Positions 22,376 through 33,775 of a DNA stretch of 64,000 nt are shown here, piece by piece. How positions within the stretch are numbered: position 1 is the stretch's first letter; every line of letters starts with the position of its first letter. Both the position numbers and the translations under genes were made by a program. Source of the DNA: Cryptomeria japonica (lineage: Eukaryota > Streptophyta > Pinopsida > Cupressales > Cupressaceae); the NCBI RefSeq assembly GCF_030272615.1, contig NC_081405.1, positions 314,484,235-314,548,234 on the forward strand, read 5' to 3'. A model generated the notes under the pieces. That model ran no database searches. It saw only the letters and a list, made by a program, of their open reading frames with translations, and was not told the DNA's origin.

Positions 22376-24060
22376 AATATAATTCATCAACCAGAGATTA
22401 TCATTCCCAACCATAGAGAAGCCATCTTATCCACATCATATGTAAGTCCAACCTCTCTTTCCAATTCAAACACCACTATACCCAAGCAAGAGAAGCTCAA
22501 GATGAAAATAATAGAAGAAGGTCCTGGGGAGTACAATTTAATCCAACTCTTTTGTGTTGGACAAATGCCTACTTCTCCAAGAACTCATGGAAAACCTCAA
22601 TGGTTACTTCAAACACCACTGGTCTAGCGAGCATGCAGTTTGATGTCGTTTATCCTTGGAAAGAGTCAAGAAGAAGAAACCAGAGATGAAGACTTAGCAG
22701 AATGAATCTATAAAGACCCAATCACCGTGGGCACCCCACAAGCTAAGCTTCCCATAGATCATTATGGAAAAGGCCTTCTCATTATGCAAAGAATGGGTTA
22801 TGATGGTCAAAGTGCTTTAGGACCTTGTAATCAAGGAAGACATGAACTACTGCAGCCAAAATTAAAGCCCAAAGATAACATAGGCTTAGGCTTTCAAATG
22901 GAGATCCTTCCTAAGCTTATATTCAAAGGAAAACCCAACAAACCTCTATATCAGCCTAAAACTCTAAGGAGGTCACCTTTGATTATATCAGTAGCACCAA
23001 AAATCACACCAACTACCCCACTGAGGCTAAACATCCAAGTAATAACATCCACAATACCAATCATCCCACCAATCAAACCAGCAAACCCATCAGCAACAAT
23101 AATAACATCAATAGAACCATTAGCAACAACAACTGTATCAAAACCCATAGCAGTATCTACAACACTGACAATTCCAATAGAAGCAGCAGATTCAACACTA
23201 CCAATACTCCCTATATCGGATTCATTGATTCCCATAATTCTTCCTGCATCACCGATCATTTCATCTACAAAGGTACAACAACCGATCACACCTGCAGTGT
23301 TTAACTCAAAAAATATCCCAGTATGGTATAGCAACCGGATACTGGAGAGCAACTTAGAGACTGACTCACATGAGTGGGAATTTGATTCTCCCCAGCTTAA
23401 TACTTCAGATGAGGAAGACACATCACTACCTCCACCTTGCAAAGACATCCCTGTTTATAGAGAAGCATAGATAAAGACCTCTTGGATTCCTGAACTGGAA
23501 ACTTCTTCCACAGATCCTACATCACATCCTACACCTGATTCTAATAGGGAGAGTACCATCAATGACCTTCACCACAACATTTTAACCCTCACTAACACAT
23601 CTAACAAACTTAACCTAATTGATGAGGTAATGCCCATTATACATCCTGAACTCATCGAATGGAACCAACCTAATCACCCATGCCTTGATCACTTCCAAAA
23701 CGATGAGGCGATCATTGACTTTTTGGAACTAAGGGATAACATACCAAGCAGGGATCACAAAGATAGATTAACCATTGAACTTAATAGCGCAACATACTTT
23801 GAGGCAAATGCCAAACCTTTCAACTACAAAAATATAACAATAAAACATGGATCTTCCAGTGAAAACCACACTGTGGCATTGTTTGATCCCGCAAAAGTAC
23901 AAAAAAAGAGCATATCCAATGGTAAAAACCTCTTTGAGGTGGTGGAGGATGAAAAGTTTGACATTCTCCCCTCTAGTACATAGCAGGAATGATCAACGAT
24001 TCTCATTGAGGAAACCAAATAATACAATGTGGGGACTCCTAAAACTCCTCACCACATACA
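22376..24060 (+). pseudogene. Gypsy1 protease-RT linker with degenerate G-patch
   Basis: A linker of about 560 codons. Near 22790-22905 the residues MGYDGQSALGPCNQGRHELL and IGLGF match the spacing of a G-patch (aromatic-Gly, then GLG, then QG, then GLG), but the central GLG is altered to ALG. A Pro/Thr/Ile-rich low-complexity tract follows (22960-23290), then an acidic segment. G-patches bind RNA or helicases and are known C-terminal to some retroviral and plant Gypsy proteases. Stops at about 22379, 22627, 22702, 23468, 23980, 23988 and 24017. Confidence 0.72.
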
Positions 24061-25978
24061 TCTAGCATCTCTTCTAACTCCAGAGGAACAACCTAAGTTT
24101 GTCGAATTCTTCAAACAATGCCAGATCAACTTTGCATGATCATATGTTGACATGCCTGGTCTTGATCCTAATTTAGTCATGCATCACCTCACCATAGCAG
24201 AAGGCACCAAGCCTGTCAAGCAGAAGCTTCGTAAGATGTATCCTCAGATTGCAGTACTAGTCAAAGCAGAACTTAAGAAACTCCTAGATGTTAGTTTCAT
24301 TAGACCAATTGATTATGCAGATTAGATATCCAATATTATGTCTGTCGGCAAACCAAATGGGGGCATTTGTATCTGTACCGACTTCAGAGATCTGAACAAG
24401 GCGTGTCCTAAAGATGACTTCCCCTCCCAAACATCGACATAATAGTGGACCTAATAGCAAGACATGCCTTGCTTTCACTCATGGATGGCTTTTTCAGGGT
24501 ACAACCAGATAAAGATCACACCAGAGGATCAATATAAGACGGCCTTCACATGTCCATGGGGAACATACTGCTGGAATGTAATGCCTTTCGGTCTCAAAAA
24601 TGCAGGAACCTATCAACGAGAAATGACCACCATCTTCCATGATATGATGCATACAATAATGGAAGATTATGTTGATGACTTACTAGCAAAATCACTCACA
24701 AGATAAGGTCATCTGGACATATTAGAGCAAATCTTTGACAGACTGGAACAATATCATGTTCGACTTAACCCAAAGAAATGTGTCTTTGGAGTAACCTCAA
24801 GGAAGCTACTAGGATACATTGTCTCAAGCAAAGGCATTGAGGTCAATCCTACAAAGGTCAAAGCAATCATGGACATGCCACCTCCAAAGAATATCATTCA
24901 GCTAAGGACATTACAAGGACGGCTACAATCCATCTGAAGATTCATTGCACAACTAGCGGATAAGTGTCACCCATTTATACACTTATTACACAAGAACATC
25001 CACTTTAATTGGGATACCAGATGCCAGCAAGCATTCCTAATGCTTAAAGACTAGCTCACGAATACACCATTCTTGATCCCACTGGATCTGAGAAGACCTC
25101 TATTGCTCTATATTTTAGGAACAAATATGGCATTGGGCATACTACTGGCACAACATAATGCAGAAGGGAAAGAGTGTGTTGTTTACTACATCTCTCACAC
25201 ACTGGTTGGCTATGAACTCAATTACACACCTATTGAGCAAGCTTTCCTAGCAGTAATCTTGGCAGCTACTAAACTGAGGCACTATCTATTAACACATAAA
25301 GTACAACTCATTGCCAAGATCGATCCACTAAAGTACTTACTCAACAAAGCAACATTGACAGGCCACTTGGCCAAATGGGTGATGATTCTAAGTGAATTTT
25401 ACATCGAGTATGTGGACCATAAGGCTATCAAGGGTCAAGTTATTGCAGATCAGTTGGTCGATGCTCCCCTCATAAGCAATCATCCTATTATTTCCAATTT
25501 TCTAGATGAAGAAATATTTATGATCACAATAGCACAACCTTGGAAACTATACTTTGATGTTTCATACACTAGGCATGGCTCAGGGGCAGGTATCATGTTT
25601 ATCATACCTCAAGGTGACAACATCCTGAAGTCTTACAAGCTCACATTTCCATGCACAAATAACATAGCAGAGTATGAGGCCTTGATTATAGGACTCAGAC
25701 TAGCCATACAATGGAAATTGAAAGATCTATAGATATATGGCGACTCCCAACTGATCATCTGACAAGTAACAGATGAATATCAGACCAAGGATGACAAACT
25801 CATGCCATACAAACAAATGGTGGACAAATTAAAGGCATCATTCACTACTATCACCTTTGAGTAGATACCTAGAGATTAGAATCAAGCTGCTGACGGTATG
25901 GCTACCATTGCAACTCTCCTAGATCTTCCACAAAATTCAACACACTACGAGTTCTTGGTTGAACAACTTGTTAGTCTC
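24061..25978 (+). pseudogene. Gypsy1 reverse transcriptase and dual RNase H (broken by insertion)
   Basis: Reverse transcriptase runs from SLLTPEEQPKFVEFF through KACPKDDF, FGLKNAGTYQREM and the active site YVDDLLAKS (near 24668-24694). RNase H follows (LYILGTNMALGILLAQ, VYYISHTLVGYELNYTPIEQ). A second, archaeal-type RNase H follows (LYFDVSYTRHGSGAG, NNIAEYEALIIGLRLA); its first catalytic motif is DV where Gypsy2 has DG. Frameshifts lie near 24420 and 24490. Nine stops are present, several at positions that are Gln or Trp in Gypsy2. The frame is cut after FLVEQLVSL by the insert and resumes at 32459. Confidence 0.92.
25963..25978 (+). other. Left copy of an imperfect 16-bp duplication flanking an insert
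   Basis: ACAACTTGTTAGTCTC matches ACAACTTTGGATTCTC at 32447-32462 in 12 of 16 positions. Both copies encode the same part of the Gypsy pol linker (compare the Lys-Leu-Phe-Ile-Pro of Gypsy2 near 56457), so each is target sequence and not insert. Confidence 0.68.
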
Positions 25979-26915
25979 AAATTTTGATTTCCCTTCTATC
26001 CTTCCTATAAAAAATAAATCAACTCTGTCTGCATATGAAAAGGTCAAAATGGAACTCAAGAGTAACATATAACAAGGTTTTGAGACCTTCTACACTTTGA
26101 ACTTATCCAAAGTTCAAGTGGGTATACCTTCTAGGAATACTTTCACACTTTAAAATTGAGATCCACAGTAAACTAGTGCTAAAAACTTGTGGATTTCATC
26201 ACCTCAATGAAACTGAAACACTAAAAGAAAAACTTGTATTCATTTTCAGTATTGATCTTTAAGAAAAGATAGAAAGAAATCCTACAATCTGAAAGCAGTG
26301 CCTTATCCGGGCCACAGGGTCACCTAAATCAAACAATAATTCTCAAAATTGAACACTCTCATACATCTCATCATTTCGGCTTTTATGAACCCATACATGC
26401 CTAACATATACATAGGTCCTCTTCGATTTAACTAAAACAATTCATCAGATTCATAGCAACAAACAATAGACTTGCTAACAGAAGTATTTCATGCACATTT
26501 AATCCCTCTCCTAAAGAGAAAAGCCATAAATAACATCTATAAGATTGCCTTACAATCCATGCTCATTCGAACAACCCTAGATTATCCAAATGAAACCAGC
26601 AAACTAAAGAATGCACACTAGAAGACAAAGGAATTTTATGCCTAAAAATTTGATCTGTATATTCATATTCATTCCTGAAAATATTACATAACTCAGAGCA
26701 ATCTCCTTAAAACCAAAAAAAAGGTCCTAAATATATTTTGCCAGAGGTTCTTTACAAAATTCTTGTGATGATTTTTTCTAATAGTCCTAGTATCCATTTA
26801 TAATATCATGGATGCATACAAGATTCAGACAAATCTAAGAAAAGTTTGTTGCATACAAGCTTCAGACAAACCTAAGAAAAGTTTGTTGCAAACAACAATG
26901 TTCTCCAAGAAACAG
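25979..26915 (-). other. 3' flank of ORF-B inside the insert
   Basis: Non-coding, AT-rich. A near-duplicate of about 38 bp (ATACAAG[A/C]TTCAGACAAA..CTAAGAAAAGTTTGTTGCA) occurs twice in tandem at about 26814-26890. No polyadenylate tract or terminal repeat was found at the outer end. Confidence 0.5.
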
Positions 26916-29900
26916 TTACAAGTCCTTTTCGGTATCAATGACCTCTTCAACTTGTTGTCCCACTACAACATCTTCTAGCTATTTGGGAACTTCTTCTTTT
27001 TGTCCGGCATATTTATCCTTCCATTCCTAGAACACATCATCATTCGGCCAAGAAAAGCTAACAATCTTATTCTTCATTCGTTCTAGCCTTTTCCAAGTGA
27101 CTCTCAACTACCCAATCTCTGTTTCTATGAAACCATAATGTGATTTTACCTTTTAAAATCTCCTCAATTGTCTTGACAAATAAGGATGTGTCATCAGTAT
27201 TAATGATTTCATTTACCCTTTTGGACAAGTTGTGATCCAGCTATTCTAGCCATGCTTTCCCCTCTTTTAACTAAGTTGGACCAATAAAACCTCCTGGAAA
27301 CATCTCATACTTGTGATCAAAATATTCCTTTCTATATAGTTGGGCTTTTCTTTTTACACCTGCCCTTTCCTCTGATAGTATATTCATTTCTTTTATGAAT
27401 TCATTAGTGGACCCGAGATTGTCATTTGCCTCTACATGGGATGAACACACGAGCTCTAACTCCTTACCTCTAGGCATCCACTTATTAAGAATTGGTTCCA
27501 AGTTGGTTTCATCCTCTCTTAATTTAGTCAAAATATTCAGAATTCTCCTCATAGAAATGTGATCAACATAGGGCCTAACTGAATCAACAAACTTCAAAAT
27601 TGTGGCTTTTACCTTTTCCTCATATTTGCTTGCAAACAGGGCTTGAGCCTGTTTCAACTTTTCCAACTCATGTTGAACAGTTTCAACTGACTGGAAACCA
27701 AAAAGCATAGGAGAAGGGGGATATTCTATGATAGGGCTCGTAGGTGGAGGACTTGCTGGAGAAGAGGCTATCATAAGAGTAGAGGATTCACCTAGATGGT
27801 GTTGACCTGCCAACTGACTCCGAAGTCTAGCACTAATATTGTCTCTATTGGCTACTCCCTCTTTGGCCTCATTGTAAGCCTTTAAGATTGTTTTCAATTT
27901 CAATTGGAGATTAGCCTTTTCTTTTGCCTCTTTTTCTGCCACTGCTACACTAAACTTTGTAGTTTGCAAGACTATGCTTGCAACTTCCAACACTCCTATA
28001 TCTTGGACTCTTTTTACAATCATGCCTCCTAGGAGACTAGAATCTGATACATCTTTCCTTCTATTATTTTCATCCTTCTTTAGTGACCACATGACTAAAG
28101 CAACATTATCTCTACTGAAGGTCACTCCTTCCACGGGTTTAGTTTCCTTTCTGACTGCTTCAAGTACCAGAGCATCAGCTATATCCCACTCAGGGAGGAT
28201 TAAAACACCAGCTTTTGATACTATCTCTCTTCCCTTTTTAGGGGTAATGGTCTTGAACTCTTCAATCATTTCTTGCTTCACCTCTTCCTCTACCTGAGTT
28301 ACAACTCTATGAGGTTGCTCACTCTTCCTTTGTTCACATTTGGCTTTGAATTGTTACATGTTTTGCTTCCATACAAACTGCATGAAGGCCCCTATTGTAA
28401 CAAAGTTACTATCAGCCAGGAAATCCTAGCTTGCTTGATATTAAGGTCTAACTCTTTACCTTTGAGCTCACCATCAGTCAAGTTCATTTCAGCACTAGCT
28501 AGCTCTTCTAGCATCCACTCCTGTGTCTCCTCATATGTGTAGGCAATCTCCTTGAGACTCCCTAACTGTAACAGCTGTTTGGCCACTGCCTGCTCATCTC
28601 CTATGTGGATAGGGGACTGAGATAGAGAATACAGAGGCTCCTTTATTTGCACTTCCTTCCCCACTCTTTGCCTTTTAGGGGAGTCTTGGATGTCAATGAC
28701 ATCCTCAATTGCTCTTTTCCCTCTTGAAGTGGAAGGCTCACCTGTTACTGGCATCATCACATCGTATCTTGATTTCTTGTGCATTAAATAATCATCAGGT
28801 GGGATAGCCTTAGCAAAGGCAGGATTACCTAGAACTAATTTAACCCTATCAGGATCATTTCTCATTATAGCCTCCCTCTTTTCTTTCAAAGTTTGCATGA
28901 GGTCTTCAAAATAAAGAATCAAGAATTTGATTTTCTCCTCAAAGGGATTGAAACTAGAAAGAGGGTCATAACTACTATCAAATTGATGAATGAAGTCAAG
29001 AGCCCTTTTATATGCAACCCACTTTTATTTCCTCAATTCTTGCTCATCCAAATTGAATTCATTCCTAATTAGATCTTCAGGGAACTAAAATTGGTGAGGC
29101 CTACCTTTACAAACTGCTCGCTTCCTGAACATGCTATTGAAAAAGTCTTCAGGGTTTGCACATCTTGAAATGACAGTTGACAATCTATATGGTTTAAGGA
29201 ATTCTTCAAAATACGTCCAACCACCTTTATTGATCATAAAATGATGTGCCATGGTAATAGTTGGGAAAATGGTCCCTTTACCCCTACTTGTTAGCTTTGC
29301 CTCTTGTACACCTTCAATTTGCCTTAAGACTTCAGTAATTCCTATCTTCAGTGGGACTTGATAGGGCAATAAATATGGAGTGCCTCTGAAACCATATACT
29401 CTGAAAACTGTAGAAACAGGGTATAAATACATATCTCTCCAATTATGAACAATCTTAATACCTTTTGCAAACTCCTTGGGCTTGAGGAATTCCAAGAGAG
29501 CCTTAGGAATCCTAGGGTTTTCTATGCACAAAAGAATCCTAATCTTAGATGCAAAGCATCTATCAAACTTTAGATAGGCAGTATCCTCTCTGTCCTAGGA
29601 TAAAACAGTACTCCAAAGTTGAACAAGCATCTGTTCCTTATCTTTCACCTTAACCAAATCCATCTCTTTTGCAAAATAATCAACACCCTTGAACAAAAAC
29701 ATGTGCATTAAAAGAGAATACCATCCAAACGGTCTATCCACCTCACCATTTTTTATCCCTACTAGCCCTACATGAATTGCATCAGTGAGGTATGGTGCAA
29801 AATCAAATGTTATTGCCAGAGAGGTGTTTAGAATCTGTGCAATCATCAGCATGTAATGGGTTGGCATGTTTTTCTCAGCATCTTCTCCAAAAATCTGACA

Positions 29901-30528
29901 AAGTGCCCAATACATACCCTTAGCTCTTAGAGTAAACAAATTTAGGGAGAAGGGTTCCATTGTACTAGGGCCTACAACTATTAACCCTCCTATTTTAACA
30001 ATTCAATGGGCCACTCCTAAGGTGATCCCTTTGTGCATCATAAACTTGGGCCAGTGATTCAAAATCAATAGGCTCTAACAAATTTGAAGCTTCACTGAGC
30101 TTAAACAAATTTATGAATTCATCATCTTTAATTTCAATCAGGGTTGATCCTTTCACATTCCTAATACATCTAGCTATAGGGTCATAATTTTGTGCAATCA
30201 AAGTCAACAAATCTACATCCATGAATACACCAAGAACTATAAGCTTCCCCACATCCAATTCCCATATTCTATTTAAAGGGGCAAGGGAATGTCTCTGACC
30301 AAAACCTACTTTGAACAATCCTAAACCTGACATCCCTATTTGTGGATCCCTTAACCAATTGCCTTTGTCATATAGGCCATCCCTGATTCTTAAACGAGGG
30401 TTCTTTGGTACCAATTCTTTAGCCTTGGCCCTAGCATTGGTAGACATAGTTAGCTGTTCTAGAAAATCATCACAAATATTCCTATCCTGGTAATTTACTT
30501 TTCGTGTTAACTCCCTTCTTGGTGCCAT
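26916..30528 (-). pseudogene. ORF-B: large unrecognised protein, about 1,200 codons
   Basis: I do not recognise this family. ATG at 30528 opens MAPRRELTRKVNYQDRNICD; the last residues EVIDTEKDL end at TAA 26916-26918. The first 560 residues look globular, with Trp/Tyr/Phe-rich motifs (RPFGWYSLLMHMFLFKGVDYF, IVHNWRDMYLYPVSTVFRVYGF split over two segments). A charged region with a KRAIEDVIDIQDSPKRQRVG nuclear-localisation-like stretch follows, then two helical, probably coiled-coil, segments around a Pro-rich hinge (SSPASPPPTSPIIEYPPSP). About three frameshifts (near 29985, 28390 and 27150) and nine stops, all TAG or TAA. It runs antisense to Gypsy1. Layout and size resemble ORF-A, but I cannot show homology. 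Confidence 0.6.
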
Positions 30529-30859
30529 CCCGTTAATGCAACAATATCAATTGGAATTTGCAAAAAACTCTAATGAAATAATTCACAGAGAAACACCGAT
30601 TCTCAGACTGCAATTAGCAAGGAAAACACAGAAAAAACTTGGTTATTCGCCTGAAGAAACTTGCTTTGCATCAGCTTCTCTACAACAAACTTGTTGAAAT
30701 GGTACCAATATTCAATTTATGTGGACCTTAATATGGCAAGTTGGCATTGAATTGAGAAATTAATCCCGCATGCTTCGGCCATCACCTCAGAATTGAATTC
30801 GTAAAAATTCAATTCAAAATATAGGCTCCAACGGACCACAAGTTCTCTGAGTTTTTCTC

Positions 30860-32140
30860 TGTTTTAGTCGTTTTGCTATTTTGTAGAGCTTAAAACCCCC
30901 GCACTTTTCTTTTGTGAAGAAACAACTATCATTGGATCTCAGGAACCTACACTGCTTTTACTCCTTCTGGTCTTTCTGTGTTAGTGATGGGCCCTACCTT
31001 CTTTTTTCCATTTCGCGAACACTAAACCATGCGTACTTTTACCCCACAAAACAACGCCGGCCATTAGATCATCATTTACTTGCTCGGTCTTTACTTCCTA
31101 CAATAATCGCCAGTCTTCTTAACTAATCACGCTTAACCATGACGGCTAACCGTTTTTTCCATTTCGCAAAGATTAAACTGCAGGCATCTTCCGGCTGTGA
31201 AATAATGACAATCATTGGATCAACCACGAGATGAACACCATTTAACATGCTTTAGACCTTCCAAGTGGGCCCTTTAACTCAGAGACTACTTGCTTTATTG
31301 CATCACTGGTTAACAAATGCCATGTGGCAGTCATCTATTTGCTCAGGAAGTTCCACCGGGTTCTATTCTGAAGCCACCATGTGTTTTACTTCACCATTCT
31401 CAACATAACTGCCGGTTGAACCAAGGCGGGCCCTCAACTACCCTTCAGAGCCACGTGTATCTGACAAGTCACTAATTCTTTTCATGGAACAACCCATCTG
31501 TCCTGCCATGTTAGCCGTCATGTGATTTCCACATCATTTCACTATTTCGTGAACACTAACCTCCGCTTGACTTGAGGCTACGAATCCATGACAATCGTCT
31601 GATTAAAAACTACTTAATCGGCCTTTAAAACTTACGACTTGCCTATCCCTTGGGCCCACCGACCCTTTCGCTATTTCATAGAGCTTAAACCTTAGGCCAC
31701 TTATCTTCGCAAAGCAGCGACAATCGTTGGATCTCGACAACTTGCTCATCGGTTACCTTTGCCATGACCACCTCTGCCAAGCCCTCCACCTTTTTGCAAC
31801 TTCATGAAAGGTAAACAACAAGTATCTTTAGGCCATGAATCAACGTGAACTGTTGATCTTTTCTGAGCTGATCATCCTTTAACCAATTACCTTACGTGCC
31901 TCTGGGACCCATCAAGTCTTTCGCTACTTCGCAAAGGGTAAATCACGTGCACTTTGGGCTAGTGAATCAACGCGAGCCTTTGGATTTAAAACAAGATGCA
32001 TTCCTTTAATCTGACGGTCAATCCTCTGGCCAGGCCCACCTATCCTTTTCGCCATTTCGCAAACATTAACCTGCTAGCATCTCTGCCTAGTGAAACAATG
32101 ACAACCTTAGGATTAGCAATGAGTTGTGCATTTATTAAGG
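30860..32140 (-). repeat. Degenerate tandem repeats of about 130 bp upstream of ORF-B
   Basis: About nine to ten diverged units spaced roughly 115-165 bp. Each has a GGGCCC-like word, about 13 bp later a TTTCGCTATTTCGCAAAG..TAAAC-like word (about 30870, 31008, 31160, 31543, 31667, 31792, 31918, 32047), and about 50 bp later ACAATCGTTGGATC-like words. Two units near 31267 and 31428 keep only the GGGCCC part clearly. They lie directly upstream of the ORF-B start on its sense strand, so they could be a promoter or leader array. Confidence 0.65.
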
Positions 32141-32446
32141 AGCCCGACAAACATTAGAACAAGACATAGGCAAAGGCATAAATTTTGAAAATATTTGAAA
32201 GACTGCCTAGGGAAAAACCTATGGGGGAACACTTTTAACAATAAACCGACCCTTCTTTAAGTGGCAAAAGTAATGCAGAAATAGAACATAATGGTTTTTA
32301 AAACATAGGAAGGGTTAGAATTTCAAAAACCTTAAACCCTCATTTGACCCAAGAAATGCAGAGGTAACAAGGCCAAGCTAAACACATTTTTGTAGACTTC
32401 TAGCCAAATATGGGACAAGAATACCCAATTTTTAAATAGTGATAAC

Positions 32447-32462
32447 ACAACTTTGGATTCTC
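32447..32462 (+). other. Right copy of the imperfect 16-bp duplication
   Basis: ACAACTTTGGATTCTC. Translated in the pol frame it gives Gln-Leu-Trp-Ile-Leu before Ala-Tyr-Asp, matching Lys-Leu-Phe-Ile-Pro-Ala-Tyr-Asp of Gypsy2, so this copy preserves the original target. Confidence 0.68.
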
Positions 32463-33775
32463 GCTTATGATATCTCTGAATCTGAGATGATATGTCACCT
32501 TGTCGGTTCTGAATCCCCATGGTATGGTGAGTTCTATACCTATCTACATGATCACACCCTTCCTCCTAACCAATTGAATAACCAACGTAAAACCTTCATT
32601 CGCCCAACCGCTTGATATACCATTATTGCTGAAACCCTATACCAACGCAGTCTTGATGATACTCTCCTTCGATGTCTGGAACAGGATGAGATAGCAAAAG
32701 CCTTGTAAGAGGTACATGAAGGAATTTGTGGAGCTCACGCAAGCGGCCCATCCCTAGCAAAGAAGATCATACATGCTGGATACTATTGGTCGTCCATGGA
32801 AAAAGACTCCTATTATTTTATCAAAAAATGCAAGAAATGCCAAGTTCATGGAGACCTGATACATGCACCAGCATAGGAATTGCAACCCATCACAACACCA
32901 TGACCTTTTTATCAATGGAGACTTGACCTTGTGGGTAAAATCCATCCATCTTCATCCAACGGCCATAAGTTTATCATTACTGCCATCGAATACTTCACAA
33001 AGTGGATCAAAGCTGTTCCACTTACCCAGGTCACCGACAAGTAGATCGGCTCATTCATCCTTAATTACATCATCTGTCGGTATGGTGTACACATGGCCAT
33101 CATCATAGATAATGGTCTTCCTTTTAAAAATTAGGATGTCCATGAGCTCTGTGAGAAGTTTCATATCCAACACCGCTTTTCCACTCCTTACTACCCATAA
33201 GGCAATGGTCAAGCCGAAGCATCAAACAAAAACATATTGAGAATCCTTAAGAAGACAATCAATGATTCCAACCATGATTGGCATGTTCAATTGAATCCAA
33301 CACTATGGCATATCGAACTAGCATTCGAACGCCTACAGGCGCAACTCCCTACTCACTGATCTATGGAGTAGAGGCCATCCTTCCTATTGAGGTCAAGATA
33401 CCATCTCTACGGGTTTCCTTGCATAATCTGATAGATGATGAAGCATACCGAGTCTCACGTCTCCAAGACTTGGAACTACTTGATGAGAAACGACAAGCTG
33501 CGTACAATCACCTCAAAGCCTATCAACAACGCATGAGCAGAAGCTATAATCATCGAGTTAGACCTTGCACATTTGAGGTAGGTGATCTTGTTCTAAGAGA
33601 GAATCCTCATAACCAGCCAAATAGAGAACATCAAGGAAAGTTTGAATCAAACTGGCTGGGTCCATATGTTATCACTGTTGTATTTGGGTCCGGGGCATAT
33701 TAGTTGGCTACTTCAGAAGGAGAACCACTAGCAAATCCAATCAACAAAATGCACCTCAAATGGTTTTATACCTAA
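32459..33775 (+). pseudogene. Gypsy1 integrase
   Basis: Resumes pol after the insert with ESPWYGEFYTYLHDH. It shows the HHCC zinc domain (HEGICGAHASG...KKCKKCQVHGD), the DDE core (DLVGKIHPSS, IIDNGLPFKN, NGQAEASNKN) and the C-terminal FESNWLGPYVI chromatin/DNA-binding region, ending near NKMHLKWFYT. Stops number eight; seven align with Gypsy2 Gln (four, plus one late), Trp (one) or Arg (one). A frameshift lies near 33290. It would integrate the cDNA. Confidence 0.92.

Larger units (their letters stand above)
25979..32446 (-). mobile_element. 6.5-kb insert carrying ORF-B, of unknown class
   Basis: The insert lies between the Gypsy1 RNase H and integrase, inside a linker that is continuous in Gypsy2. 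On its sense (minus) strand it has about 1.9 kb of upstream sequence with degenerate repeats of about 130 bp, a long ORF (30528 to 26916), and about 0.94 kb of 3' sequence. I found no LTR pair and no convincing terminal inverted repeats. A duplication of about 16 bp suggests target-primed (LINE-like) insertion, but there is no clear poly(A) end. Confidence 0.6.

Noticed and set aside
22951-23448. Minus-strand open frame of 165 codons in Gypsy1
   Set aside because: Shadow of the Thr/Pro/Ile-rich linker on the plus strand; composition mirrors it.
1560-30528. ORF-A and ORF-B as homologues
   Set aside because: Similar size and layout and a loosely similar Tyr/Phe-rich segment, but no convincing alignment by eye; left as an open possibility.
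25979-32446. Insert as a Helitron or LTR element
   Set aside because: No CTRR end with hairpin, a target duplication is present, and no repeat shared by the two ends was found.
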